DNA from: an uncultured Candidatus Actinomarina sp.
GTDB lineage: Bacteria; Actinomycetota; Acidimicrobiia; Actinomarinales; Actinomarinaceae
Assembly (NCBI GenBank): GCA_902627635.1
Contig: CACOKA010000006.1
Location: 1-38,751 of the forward strand
Length of the DNA: 38,751 bases
Reading direction: 5' to 3'
The notes beneath the pieces are model-generated. The model was not told the DNA's origin and did no database searches. It saw nothing but the letters and a program-made list of their open reading frames with translations. Below, piece by piece: positions 1 to 7,477 of this stretch. Position 1 is the first letter of the stretch, and the number at the start of each line of letters is the position of its first letter. A program made the translations under genes and the position numbers.

Positions 1-1
1 G

Positions 2-694
2 GAAATTGTTCTAATTAGGCACGGTCAGCCAAAGTGGGTCGATGGTGATCAATATGATCTTAATCCTGGTTTAACAGAACTAGGAAAAATACAAGTAGAA
101 AAATCTGCTTCGATATTTTCTGAAAATAGCTTTGATGAACTTTGGGTATCACCATTGAAAAGAGCACAGGAAACAATGTTTCCTTTTGATGAAAAAGGTG
201 TAGCTCAAAGCATTAAAACTTTTGACTGGCTTGAGGAAGCCCTTGATGATGAAGAAAAAGAGCTTTTTGGTAAGTCCGGTGGTGACATAGAAAAGTTTTT
301 TGAACAGAGAAATGCCATGTCATTCGAGCAGTGGTACGAAAGTGTTCATGGTGAATATATGAAGGGATTTAGCTCAAATATATTTAACAATCTTGATAAG
401 TATTTAAACTCGATTGGGATCACAAAAGTAAAAAATGACTTCGACTCATTGTTTAATATAGCTGAGTCCAAAATTGAAAAGCTATTAATCATTTCACATG
501 CTGGAACAATGTCAGCCTTGCTCTCGTATTTCTTAGATTTAGATTTGTTTCCTTGGACATGGCGAAAATATCTTCCAAGACATGCTGGCCATACTACCTT
601 GAAATCAAGTCAAATATCATCGGGACACTTTTTTCGATTAAAAGAATTCAATAATGTAACATTCTTAAATTCCGAAGAAGAAAAAACATATTAA
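2..694 (+). CDS. Histidine phosphatase family protein (5' end cut off by window)
   Basis: The reading frame is open from the first bases, so the gene begins outside the window. The first residues read EIVLIRHGQPKW: the RHG motif carries the histidine that is phosphorylated in the histidine phosphatase (phosphoglycerate mutase-like) superfamily. WVSPLKRAQET follows at about residues 47-57 of the visible part and matches the usual S-x-L-x-R-A-x-x-T signature. The second active-site histidine is in ISHAGTMSAL near position 490. A TTG at 155 could be mistaken for the start, but it would remove the catalytic RHG. Such enzymes act on small phosphorylated metabolites or phosphoproteins; the substrate here is unknown. 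Two acyltransferase genes follow on the same strand, so a shared transcript is possible. Confidence 0.85.
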   Translation, partial: EIVLIRHGQPKWVDGDQYDLNPGLTELGKIQVEKSASIFSENSFDELWVSPLKRAQETMFPFDEKGVAQSIKTFDWLEEALDDEEKELFGKSGGDIEKFFEQRNAMSFEQWYESVHGEYMKGFSSNIFNNLDKYLNSIGITKVKNDFDSLFNIAESKIEKLLIISHAGTMSALLSYFLDLDLFPWTWRKYLPRHAGHTTLKSSQISSGHFFRLKEFNNVTFLNSEEEKTY

Positions 695-719
695 AAATTA
701 AAGTAATAAAATTCTTTAT

Positions 720-1388
720 ATGCCGTATACAAAGATACTTCCTGATGTAGATATTCCGAGAAATACCCCAAGAAAAAAAAGATTTTTTCTTCAAAAATTA
801 GCATATTTCTTGTTACTTTTTGAAGATATAAAAGCTGTTGGGAGCTTTCTTGATAATAAAAGAGTTATAGTTGTTGCTGCACCTCATCAATCTTTTAAAG
901 ATGAGTATCTTATGATTCTTATGATCTTAGCTTTAGATATTAAAGTTTCCTATCTTTCTGCTAAGTGGACAATGCGTAAACTACCAAATCCTTTTACAAA
1001 TACAAAAGACATTGATAATCAAGGAATCAGTTGGCCACTAGGGTGGCTGCAGGAAAGATTATTTAAAAGGTTTGGAGCAATTCCTGTTGATAGGAAAGAA
1101 GGCTCTGGTCAGTATAATCTTGTCGTTGAGGAACTAAAGAAAATTGATAATTTTTTACTAATTGTTACTCCAGAAGGAAGGTTTGATGCAGAGAGATTTA
1201 GATCAAGCTTTGTGTATCTTGCAAAAGAACTTGAGGCTGAAGTAATGCCTGTACAAATTGACTATGAAAATAGACAATTAAAATTTTTACCATCATTTGA
1301 TATGGCTGGAACAAAAGATGAAATCATCAAAAGGATGCGATTAAAATTTGATGGTATAAGGGGTAAAAAGAAAATATTTAGAGCTTGA
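720..1388 (+). CDS. PlsC-like 1-acylglycerol-3-phosphate acyltransferase family protein
   Basis: The 222-residue protein has the HX4D acyltransferase block (HQSFKDE, about residues 57-63). It also has a GAIPVDR block, and the PEGR block III typical of glycerophosphate acyltransferases (LIVTPEGRFD, about residue 150). This family transfers acyl chains to lysophosphatidate or related lysolipids at the cytoplasmic face of the membrane. Length fits the small PlsC group. It starts 25 bases after the phosphatase gene and its stop overlaps the start of a second acyltransferase, so the two are probably cotranslated. No strong Shine-Dalgarno is visible. The exact lipid acceptor cannot be read from the sequence. 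Confidence 0.82.
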   Translation: MPYTKILPDVDIPRNTPRKKRFFLQKLAYFLLLFEDIKAVGSFLDNKRVIVVAAPHQSFKDEYLMILMILALDIKVSYLSAKWTMRKLPNPFTNTKDIDNQGISWPLGWLQERLFKRFGAIPVDRKEGSGQYNLVVEELKKIDNFLLIVTPEGRFDAERFRSSFVYLAKELEAEVMPVQIDYENRQLKFLPSFDMAGTKDEIIKRMRLKFDGIRGKKKIFRA

Positions 1389-2188
1389 TGGAAGAAAAAA
1401 TCTACAGCCTTATTCGTGAAAGAGGGCCATGGTTCCTTAAAAAAAATATTTTTTCTAAATTGATATTTAATTTTTTATCAAAGTATTTAAGAATTGATGA
1501 ATCTATCTATGTTGGTGACCATATACAAAGTATGTCAGGACCTGAAGCTTTTGAATGGCTTGGAGATACATATACAAAGAATTGTGAAGTAAGTGGATTA
1601 AATAATATTCCTAAAGACGGAAAATGTTTAATTGTTGCCAATCATCCAATGGGCCCTGCTGATGCTGTGGCAATGTATCATAATATCTACAAGAAAAGAA
1701 AAGATGCATTCTTTTTTGCAAATGAATTATTTGTTTATTTATTAGGTGCTTTTGATGACATGATGGCTCCTGTTGTTTGGGATAAAGAAAAACAAATACA
1801 TACAGCAACAAAAAAAACCATTGAAAGAATGAGAACATTTTTTTCTCAGGAAAGAATTGGAATATTGTTTCCATCTGGAAGATTATCAAAATTTACTATC
1901 TTTGGTTTAGAGGAAAGGCCTTGGCAAAAAACTCCTGTAAACATTGCTGAGAGAAATAATTGCTTATTAATTCCCGCATATATACAAGGACGAAATTCAT
2001 GGTTTTTTTATTTTGCTTCAATGATAAATAAACAGTTAAGAGATATATCCCAATTAAATGAACTTCTAAACAAGAAAAATAAAAAAATTAGAATAATTAT
2101 TGGTAAACCAATTTCTAGAAATCAATTACCAGAAGATGACGGTGATGCAATCAAAGAATTAAAGAAATTATCTGATTCGTTAAAGTAA
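1388..2188 (+). CDS. Second PlsC/hemolysin-like lysophospholipid acyltransferase
   Basis: The 266-residue protein carries an acyltransferase block I of the NHPMGPAD type (His and Asp five residues apart, about residues 87-94). It also has a block III of the form FPSGR (about residue 160). This pattern resembles the putative hemolysin/LPLAT branch of the glycerophospholipid acyltransferase superfamily. I start it at the ATG at 1388, which overlaps the previous TGA by one base; a TTG at 1385 would add one residue. The pairing of two acyltransferases suggests successive acylations of one lipid, which is inference. It converges on the membrane-protein gene at 2196 with a 7-base gap and no visible terminator. 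Confidence 0.78.
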   Translation: MEEKIYSLIRERGPWFLKKNIFSKLIFNFLSKYLRIDESIYVGDHIQSMSGPEAFEWLGDTYTKNCEVSGLNNIPKDGKCLIVANHPMGPADAVAMYHNIYKKRKDAFFFANELFVYLLGAFDDMMAPVVWDKEKQIHTATKKTIERMRTFFSQERIGILFPSGRLSKFTIFGLEERPWQKTPVNIAERNNCLLIPAYIQGRNSWFFYFASMINKQLRDISQLNELLNKKNKKIRIIIGKPISRNQLPEDDGDAIKELKKLSDSLK

Positions 2189-2195
2189 TTACTTT

Positions 2196-3185
2196 TTAGG
2201 AAACAGTCTCTCCTGTAGATGGACTAACACCAAGATTTCCCACCATATATCCAAATAGCAACGGTGTTGTTACTAATCCTCCAAGTCCATAAAATCTCCA
2301 TGAAAGCTCATAACCACCTGTTATTTCAATTAATAATATATATAACACAACAGTTAAGCCATAAAGTGAACCTACTAAAGCTGTAGATATTTGAATTTTT
2401 CTATCATGATTAGTTTTGTAATACCAAGTAGCTATTTGATTGACGAAGAAAGCTATAAACACACCTGCTATAAAAGTTCCAATTAATAATTGGAAATCTC
2501 CGAGTAAAAAAATTAAAGCTTGATACATGAATGAAATTAAGAATATTAATGCCATATTCCTTGGAGAAACATTAAATCTAATTGCATAAACAAAAACAAC
2601 CGAACCAAGCATGGCTTGAAAAAATACTGATGCTGCAGAAAATGCTTGGTAGATAAATTCATTATTTTGAAAAAACATATATGGCTCAAAAAATGGGTTC
2701 ACAAATTGAGTAATATAAACCACTAATCCATAGCTTGAAGCTAGAGCAAATATAGAAGCTGTATCTAAATATTCTCTATCTGGTCTAGATGCAAAAACGT
2801 GATCTAACATTAAAAATGCTCCTAAGAATAACATTAGGTGAGAAGGTGTAATTAATGGTTCTATGCCGACTTCAATGCCAAGAAAAGTATGCCATATAGC
2901 ATCCGAACCTCCACCAATTGCAAATATAGAAGCTCCTAATATTCCCACATCGAATTTATAATCCTTCATTTTATTTTTAACGTATACAGCAGACAAAACA
3001 ACAACGCCAAAACCTGAATATAAAATACCGTGCCATGGAGTAAAAAAAGATTCAAGCTCATCTATTACATACCTATGTGCACTGGCATCGACCCATGCTC
3101 CAATAAACATCCAAAGCATCGCAAAGATCATTAAATTTCTATATTTTGGATCGGTGATTGGAGTTGGGGACAGCTTATTGAACAT
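2196..3185 (-). CDS. Conserved-looking polytopic membrane protein with membrane histidines, function unknown
   Basis: The 329-residue protein has roughly eight to nine hydrophobic segments and no cleavable signal peptide. Histidines sit at helix ends: DASAHRY (about residue 36), TPWHGILY (about 51), DAIWHTF (about 97) and TPSHLML (about 116). The segment GIEVGIEPLITPSHL lies between the third and fourth helix and looks like a family signature, but I cannot name the family. Membrane histidines of this kind could bind metal or haem; that is speculation. The start is well placed: an ATG lies 6 bases after a TAAAAT hexamer on the minus strand, which fits a leaderless transcript. It is divergent from the APC permease. 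Confidence 0.7.
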   Translation of the reverse strand: MFNKLSPTPITDPKYRNLMIFAMLWMFIGAWVDASAHRYVIDELESFFTPWHGILYSGFGVVVLSAVYVKNKMKDYKFDVGILGASIFAIGGGSDAIWHTFLGIEVGIEPLITPSHLMLFLGAFLMLDHVFASRPDREYLDTASIFALASSYGLVVYITQFVNPFFEPYMFFQNNEFIYQAFSAASVFFQAMLGSVVFVYAIRFNVSPRNMALIFLISFMYQALIFLLGDFQLLIGTFIAGVFIAFFVNQIATWYYKTNHDRKIQISTALVGSLYGLTVVLYILLIEITGGYELSWRFYGLGGLVTTPLLFGYMVGNLGVSPSTGETVS

Positions 3186-3191
3186 ATAAAT

Positions 3192-3197
3192 ATTTTA
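3192..3197 (-). promoter_or_regulatory. -10 hexamer for a leaderless transcript of the 2196-3185 gene
   Basis: On the minus strand TAAAAT ends 6 bases before the ATG at 3185, so transcription would begin at or next to the start codon. No convincing -35 was found. Confidence 0.45.
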
Positions 3198-3217
3198 TCA
3201 CGAAACATTATTCAAAT

Positions 3218-3246
3218 TTGATTGGATATCTTCTACAAAATAAAAT
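3218..3246 (+). promoter_or_regulatory. Promoter of the APC permease (leaderless)
   Basis: TTGATT (3218-3223), a 17-base spacer and TAAAAT (3241-3246) are followed by 6 bases and the ATG at 3253. The predicted start of transcription coincides with the start codon, and no Shine-Dalgarno is present. Confidence 0.6.
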
Positions 3247-3252
3247 TACTGT

Positions 3253-4416
3253 ATGGACAAATTTCAGAGGACTTTATCACTAAATAAATCAATCTTATTG
3301 GGCCTTAGTTCCATGATTGGCGCTGGTTTGTTTTTTAACATTTCACCCACATCAAAAATTGCATCGTACTCCTCAATATTGGGGTTGTTGCTTGCAGGAA
3401 CTATTGCGTACGCAAATGCTAGTTCATCTGCCCAACTTGCAAGGCTTTTCCCTGAAACAGGAGGGACTTATCTTTATGCAAAAAATGTTCTTGGGAAGTA
3501 TCCATCTTTAATTGCTGGATATTCATTTACTATTGGTAAGTTAATTAGTTGTACTGCGGTAGCTTTAACACTTGGAAATTATCTTTATCCAGAAAATCCA
3601 AAAGTTGTATCAATAATATTTATTTTTTTTGTCACACTAATAAATTATTTTGGAATCTCAAAGACTGTGAATATTGCCAGATGGTTTGTATACACAATAG
3701 TTCTAATACTTATTTTTTACATTATATCTGTTACAACCTCAAGTAATTTTTCATTTGACATACCTCTTGGAAAGGGTTTTTCATTTAAAAATCTTATTCT
3801 AAGTGGAAGTATCTGGTTCTTTGCATTTACAGGGTACTCAAGACTTGCAACATTTGGTGAAGAGGTCGATAATCCAGAGAAAATTATACCTAAGGCAATA
3901 CTTGTTGGTTTAGGAATTACATTATTTTTATATGTTTCTACATCATTTGTTACACTTGGGATTGTAAATCCAAGTATCATTGAGAATTCCTTAACTCCAT
4001 TAAAAGTGGCTTTTGACTTGAGTCGATTTTCTGAGTTTTCATATCTAATTGTTATTGCATCAACTATTGCTACAGGATCTGTGTTACTCGCTCTTTTGCC
4101 AGGTATAAGTAGGGTACTGGTGGCAATGGCAAGAGATAAAAAAATTCCAAGCTTTTTTATGACCATCCATCCAAAGCAAAATTCTGCTTATGTGGCAGAT
4201 ATATTCGTTGGTTTTATTGTTGTGGTTGGTATTTTAAATTTTGATGTATTGTTAGCTGTAAAATTGAGTGCGATATTTATATTAATTTATTATTCAATTA
4301 CAAATATTTGTGTCATTAAACTTGAAAAATCTAAAAGAATATTTCCTATATATATATCTGTATATGGACTACTTCTTTGTGTTATTCTTGGAATCTTTCT
4401 TGTAATTTATTTTTAA
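3253..4416 (+). CDS. APC superfamily amino acid permease
   Basis: The 387-residue protein has about eleven to twelve hydrophobic segments. The N-terminal GLSSMIGAGLFF matches the unwound first-helix motif (G-x-G-[IV]-F type) of the amino acid-polyamine-organocation superfamily. The loop sequence ARLFPETGGTYLYAKN matches the conserved P-x-x-G-G-x-Y-x-Y/F region after helix 2. These are secondary transporters for amino acids or amines, driven by proton or sodium gradients. At 387 residues it is at the short end of the family (usually 430-500), lacking part of the C-terminus. Substrate specificity cannot be inferred. A small hydrophobic ORF follows 26 bases downstream. Confidence 0.85.
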   Translation: MDKFQRTLSLNKSILLGLSSMIGAGLFFNISPTSKIASYSSILGLLLAGTIAYANASSSAQLARLFPETGGTYLYAKNVLGKYPSLIAGYSFTIGKLISCTAVALTLGNYLYPENPKVVSIIFIFFVTLINYFGISKTVNIARWFVYTIVLILIFYIISVTTSSNFSFDIPLGKGFSFKNLILSGSIWFFAFTGYSRLATFGEEVDNPEKIIPKAILVGLGITLFLYVSTSFVTLGIVNPSIIENSLTPLKVAFDLSRFSEFSYLIVIASTIATGSVLLALLPGISRVLVAMARDKKIPSFFMTIHPKQNSAYVADIFVGFIVVVGILNFDVLLAVKLSAIFILIYYSITNICVIKLEKSKRIFPIYISVYGLLLCVILGIFLVIYF

Positions 4417-4442
4417 ATCTGATCGGAGTTATTCTTATAAAT

Positions 4443-4523
4443 ATGGATGTTAAAAGAATTGTTGCTCTTGCTTTTGTTCTCCTAATCCCTATGTTTGTAG
4501 GGTTTCTATATTTGGTTCTCTAG
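4443..4523 (+). CDS. Possible 26-residue hydrophobic peptide
   Basis: A short ORF starts at ATG 4443 with MDVKRIV, followed by an almost continuous run of aliphatic and aromatic residues to the TAG at 4521-4523. It would form one transmembrane helix with a positively charged N-terminus. GGAG at 4425-4428 lies 14 bases upstream, further than the ideal Shine-Dalgarno distance. It begins 26 bases after the APC permease and could be cotranscribed with it as a transporter-associated microprotein, or it may be chance in AT-rich sequence. No homology is claimed. Confidence 0.3.
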   Translation: MDVKRIVALAFVLLIPMFVGFLYLVL

Positions 4524-4550
4524 TTTCACAAACTTAATTATTATGTGAAA
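4524..4550. repeat. Inverted repeat after the small hydrophobic ORF
   Basis: TTTCACA (4524-4530) and TGTGAAA (4544-4550) form a 7-bp inverted repeat with a 13-base loop, directly after the stop at 4523. There is no T-run after it, so it is not a typical intrinsic terminator. The first arm also overlaps TCACAAAC (4526-4533), which has an exact inverted partner GTTTGTGA at 4571-4578 inside the next promoter. Confidence 0.45.
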
Positions 4551-4564
4551 ATTATTGCACAATC

Positions 4565-4593
4565 TTGCACGTTTGTGATTTTATATCTATAAT
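4565..4593 (+). promoter_or_regulatory. Near-consensus promoter TTGCAC-N17-TATAAT
   Basis: TTGCAC (4565-4570), a 17-base spacer and a perfect TATAAT (4588-4593) make this one of the best vegetative-type promoters in the window. Transcription should begin near 4600, at the base of a long stem. Half of an 8-bp inverted repeat (GTTTGTGA, 4571-4578) lies in the spacer and its partner lies at 4526-4533, a layout that could serve a repressor or loop-forming regulator. Confidence 0.7.
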
Positions 4594-4599
4594 TAATAA

Positions 4600-4664
4600 A
4601 TAGGCCGACTGCTTGTATGCGTTATTGAGTCACTCAAACACTCTTCCAAATGTAGTTGGCCTAT
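4600..4664 (+). ncRNA. Candidate structured leader RNA or small RNA
   Basis: From the predicted transcription start, bases 4600-4610 (ATAGGCCGACT) pair with 4654-4664 (AGTTGGCCTAT) in an 11-bp stem with one G-U pair. Inside it TTGAG (4625-4629) and CTCAA (4633-4637) form a perfect 5-bp hairpin with a 3-base loop. The SRPBCC gene starts 17 bases after the outer stem and has no Shine-Dalgarno. Tiny start-stop units (ATG-TAG and ATG-CCC-TAA) lie in and beside the 3' arm. This could be a cis-regulatory leader or an independent small RNA; no known RNA class is recognised. Confidence 0.45.
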
Positions 4665-4680
4665 GCCCTAAAATAATCTT

Positions 4681-5172
4681 ATGAATAATATTCTATCTAT
4701 CAAGAGAACTAAGAATCTTGATTTTCCAAGAGATGAAGTATGGAATTTAATAACTACTCCAAATTATTTAAATGAGACTCATCCATTTTGTAAAAACAAT
4801 ACTGTTGTCAGATGGCCAGGTATCGGATCAAAAGATATTTTAGAGTATCTAAGTGGGCTTACATTTGAAAGAGAGTTTACTCAATGGGATGAAAATGGTT
4901 ATGACTTAATAATTGGAACCAAGAATGGAAAAAAGTCGAGAGTGAAATGGAGGCTATCAGGTAATGAAGAATTATCTGAATTATCTATTGAGATTAACAC
5001 CTACCCCCTTAAAAAATTTCCCGGTCCTTTGTATATAATTCCCTTTATTTTTCAAATTAATCCTATGTTGAATCGATATCTAGATTCAGTTTTAGGAGGT
5101 ATTGAATATTTTTTACAATATAAAAAACCTGTTCCAAGAAATCATTTTGGAACTCATAAATGGTTTTCTTAA
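4681..5172 (+). CDS. SRPBCC/START-like domain protein
   Basis: The 163-residue protein begins with a beta strand followed by LDFPRDEVWNLITTPNYLNETHPFC. That is the usual opening of the SRPBCC (START/Bet v 1) helix-grip fold, in which the first strand is followed by two short helices. The middle alternates strands (EREFTQWDENGYDLIIGT; KSRVKWRLSG; LSIEINTYPL) and the last 40 residues form the long C-terminal helix. These folds bind hydrophobic ligands such as lipids, polyketides or aromatic compounds. There is no membrane segment or catalytic motif. It is preceded by a strong promoter and structured leader, so its expression is likely regulated. The ligand is unknown. Confidence 0.7.
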   Translation: MNNILSIKRTKNLDFPRDEVWNLITTPNYLNETHPFCKNNTVVRWPGIGSKDILEYLSGLTFEREFTQWDENGYDLIIGTKNGKKSRVKWRLSGNEELSELSIEINTYPLKKFPGPLYIIPFIFQINPMLNRYLDSVLGGIEYFLQYKKPVPRNHFGTHKWFS

Positions 5173-5173
5173 G

Positions 5174-5212
5174 TTATTTTTCGTCTTCGCATCCACACTC
5201 TGGACAAAACAT
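5174..5212 (-). CDS. Possible 12-residue Cys-rich micro-ORF MFCPECGCEDEK
   Basis: On the minus strand, GGAG lies 5 bases before an ATG at 5212, and the frame runs 12 codons to TAA at 5176-5174. The peptide holds three cysteines in C-P-E-C-G-C, a zinc-ligand-like knuckle. The GGAG is part of the last codons of the PPOX gene just upstream, so translation could be coupled to it. It ends one base before the SRPBCC stop on the other strand. The ORF is short enough to be chance. Confidence 0.25.
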   Translation of the reverse strand: MFCPECGCEDEK

Positions 5213-5214
5213 AT

Positions 5215-5583
5215 CTACTCCTTTTCTTCAATTTTAATTATTGCACGATTTTCGTTAGAACCTCTAATAAACATTTTAGACATTGATCCATACTTTTTTA
5301 TGATTGTATTAAGGGCTGCTTGTTTCTTTTCTTCATCATAAATTATTGACGCTCTTACCTCAAGCGGTTCAGAAAGCACACTACTGCCAATTTGATCTGT
5401 AACATAAATTGTTGCTCTTCCATTGTTATTTATTCTTTTCACTTTTCCTGCTGATTTACTTGAAGTAATAACTAAGTAATTTTCGTATGCTGCAACCCAT
5501 ACTGGAGTTTTCACGGAGGTGTCATTTCTTTTATATGTGATTAAATTGATATATTCTTGGTCTGCAAAATCTAAAAGGTTCAT
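5215..5583 (-). CDS. PPOX-class (split-barrel) oxidoreductase, probably F420- or flavin-dependent
   Basis: The 122-residue protein contains TPVWVAAYENYLVITS (about residues 26-41), followed by SAGKVKRINNNGRATIYVTD. This is the cofactor-binding pattern of the PPOX-class F420-dependent enzymes (pyridoxamine 5'-phosphate oxidase fold), where K-V-K-R-[IL]-x-x-N contacts the deazaflavin phosphate. Length fits the compact actinobacterial members. They reduce or oxidise varied substrates such as biliverdin; the substrate here is unknown. A possible 12-residue Cys-rich ORF overlaps its end region. Cofactor identity is inferred from family resemblance. Confidence 0.72.
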   Translation of the reverse strand: MNLLDFADQEYINLITYKRNDTSVKTPVWVAAYENYLVITSSKSAGKVKRINNNGRATIYVTDQIGSSVLSEPLEVRASIIYDEEKKQAALNTIIKKYGSMSKMFIRGSNENRAIIKIEEKE

Positions 5584-5585
5584 GT

Positions 5586-5714
5586 TTAAAAATAATTTAG
5601 TAATAGTGATGGTAATTGAATTAATCTTCGAGCAATGTAGGAATCAGAAAATATTAAAAAAAATATGAGTAATGACAAAATTATAAATCTAAACAATAAT
5701 CTCCTCTGGTGCAT
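5586..5714 (-). CDS. Possible small single-helix membrane protein
   Basis: An ORF of 42 residues starts at ATG 5714, 5 bases after the stop of the acyltransferase-3 gene, and ends 2 bases before the PPOX gene. Its middle (LFRFIILSLLIFFLIFS) would make one transmembrane helix. AGGAG inside the fifth codon region could instead serve a TTG a few codons later. Position and spacing suggest a cotranscribed small protein, but composition alone could produce such an ORF in AT-rich DNA. Confidence 0.28.
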   Translation of the reverse strand: MHQRRLLFRFIILSLLIFFLIFSDSYIARRLIQLPSLLLNYF

Positions 5715-5719
5715 ATTAA

Positions 5720-6808
5720 CTATTTGTTTCTTAAACCAAATAGCGGTCTTAAAACCTTGATATTTTTTATTGAATGATAAATAGTTAAGCTTAAAAAACA
5801 TATTAAAAACAAAACAAGAGGGAACTTAACTATTGGATGAATGTCAATTTCTGAAAAAAAGTACATTAATGACATTTGTACAGGTAAATGAACAATATAT
5901 AAAGGATAAACAGCTGTTTTATAGTAAGTTAATTGGGGCGAATCATTATTTAGATAAACAGCTGCTAAACCTAACAATAAAAATATAAAGTTAAATGATT
6001 CAAATGCTAAAAGTCGATTATCTAACGCATAACCATTTTCAAAATTGTTAAACAATCTATATAGATAAGACCCTGTTGCAAAAAATAAATGTATTCGCCA
6101 ATTTCTTTTATTTGATTCCCAGAATGATTCTTCCTGAGAAGTTAAAATTATTCCAATTAAAAACCATAAAAAACCTAGCAGTAGTCCATGATCAGTGTTT
6201 GCATATTCGTTGTAGTAATCACCATATGTTTCTGTATAAAACCTCTGTGAATTTAGATAATCTCCTTCCGCTACGATAGGTATTGCAAATACAAATATTC
6301 CTCCAGGTTTGTTTAATATTTTCGAGAAAAAATTTTTTGTAGAAAATAAATTTAAAACTGGAACAATCAGTAAACAATAAATTATTAGGTTAATTAAAAA
6401 CCATAGATGAAGACCGTTATACTCAAATGCTAAAAGAATTGCTTCAATGAAATTGATATCAAACTTAAAATATTTTCCTGTTATGAAAGCTGATGAGCTT
6501 GCAAAAAATAGTGTTCCAAATATCCAAGGTAAACCAATAATTTTTCCCCTCTCTTTTAGGATTTCTAATTTCTTTCTTTTTTGAAATGAAAGCCTTAAAG
6601 CAATTCCTGCAATAAGAAAAACTAAGGGTATTCTCCAAGTATTCATTAAATTCAATAATGGCCATATTTCATCAGTCACTTTTTTATTCTTAACAAAAAG
6701 AATATATGGTGCCACTGAAGTGAATGACAAACCAAGATGATAAATTATTAAAAGAAAAAGAGCTATTGACCTTAATGCATCAATATCATATCTTCTTTTG
6801 TCCAGCAT
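5720..6808 (-). CDS. Acyltransferase-3 family membrane protein
   Basis: The 362-residue protein opens with RRYDIDALRSIALFLLIIYHLG. This is the characteristic N-terminus of acyltransferase-3 enzymes (OatA/WecH type), with the conserved Arg-Asp pair and the first-helix histidine. About ten hydrophobic segments follow, including GLHLWFLINLIIY, the usual H-L-W-F/Y-L motif after helix 4. Members transfer O-acyl groups to cell-envelope or extracellular glycans. No extracellular SGNH domain is attached. A TAATAT hexamer at 6816-6821 lies 7 bases before the ATG, so it may have its own leaderless promoter although it is only 22 bases behind the ABM cluster. Confidence 0.82.
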   Translation of the reverse strand: MLDKRRYDIDALRSIALFLLIIYHLGLSFTSVAPYILFVKNKKVTDEIWPLLNLMNTWRIPLVFLIAGIALRLSFQKRKKLEILKERGKIIGLPWIFGTLFFASSSAFITGKYFKFDINFIEAILLAFEYNGLHLWFLINLIIYCLLIVPVLNLFSTKNFFSKILNKPGGIFVFAIPIVAEGDYLNSQRFYTETYGDYYNEYANTDHGLLLGFLWFLIGIILTSQEESFWESNKRNWRIHLFFATGSYLYRLFNNFENGYALDNRLLAFESFNFIFLLLGLAAVYLNNDSPQLTYYKTAVYPLYIVHLPVQMSLMYFFSEIDIHPIVKFPLVLFLICFLSLTIYHSIKNIKVLRPLFGLRNK

Positions 6809-6830
6809 ATATTAAATATTAAAGGACTCT

Positions 6831-7475
6831 TTAATTTATTGATTTTCCAGCTTTGAAGTCTACAAACTGTCTGATCGCATACGGTTCACCATAATAGTCA
6901 GTAAATTCGTCCATAAGTGGCATGAACTTTTCATATACATTTTCATTGGCATTAAGTTTTTCATCAAAACTATGCTTTGCATCATGGGAATTCCAAAATT
7001 CAAACAAAACAACTGATTTTTCGTCAATTTTAATTGATCCATAAGAAATAATTCCCTCATCCCCTTCAAGTTTTGGTAAATAAATTTCTTTTTGAAGATT
7101 CATATATTCATCAGCATTTTTTACATCTAATTTTGCAAATGCCAAAAACATAGTATCTTTTGGATCATCAACTAACGAATCCTTTAAATTCTTACCAGTA
7201 AACAATTCACCTTCATAGACTCTTGGAAAACTTGCAAGTAGGTCTTGGATTTGCAACAAATTTTCGTTTCTAATTTGTGCAAATTTTTCTGCAGTCTCCT
7301 TATCCTTCATAAATGCAATACCAAGGTTTACATTATCTTTTGGATTGAAGAAGGCAATAGAATACATGTCTCCTTTTAGTACTTCTAAAGCTGGAAAGCC
7401 AGTATTTTCAAAAAAATCTTTAAGTTCTCCTAGCTTTCCTTCTTTAAACAGTATTGTTACCGCAACAGCATACAT
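6831..7475 (-). CDS. Tandem ABM-like (dimeric alpha/beta-barrel) protein, last gene of the cluster
   Basis: The 214-residue protein appears to contain two ferredoxin-like alpha/beta-barrel units. The first (about residues 1-95) begins YAVAVTILFKEGKLGELKDFF and includes LGIAFMKDKETAEKFAQI. The second (about residues 107-205) begins TMFLAFAKLDVKNADEYM and includes VVLFEFWNSHDAKHSF. The beta-alpha-beta-beta-alpha-beta order resembles antibiotic-biosynthesis-monooxygenase-like (ABM) domains. ABM family members include cofactor-free oxygenases, haem-degrading enzymes and pure binding proteins. No decisive catalytic residue can be picked. It follows the 180-residue membrane gene by 2 bases with no Shine-Dalgarno of its own, suggesting translational coupling. 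Confidence 0.6.
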   Translation of the reverse strand: MYAVAVTILFKEGKLGELKDFFENTGFPALEVLKGDMYSIAFFNPKDNVNLGIAFMKDKETAEKFAQIRNENLLQIQDLLASFPRVYEGELFTGKNLKDSLVDDPKDTMFLAFAKLDVKNADEYMNLQKEIYLPKLEGDEGIISYGSIKIDEKSVVLFEFWNSHDAKHSFDEKLNANENVYEKFMPLMDEFTDYYGEPYAIRQFVDFKAGKSIN

Positions 7476-7477
7476 GC

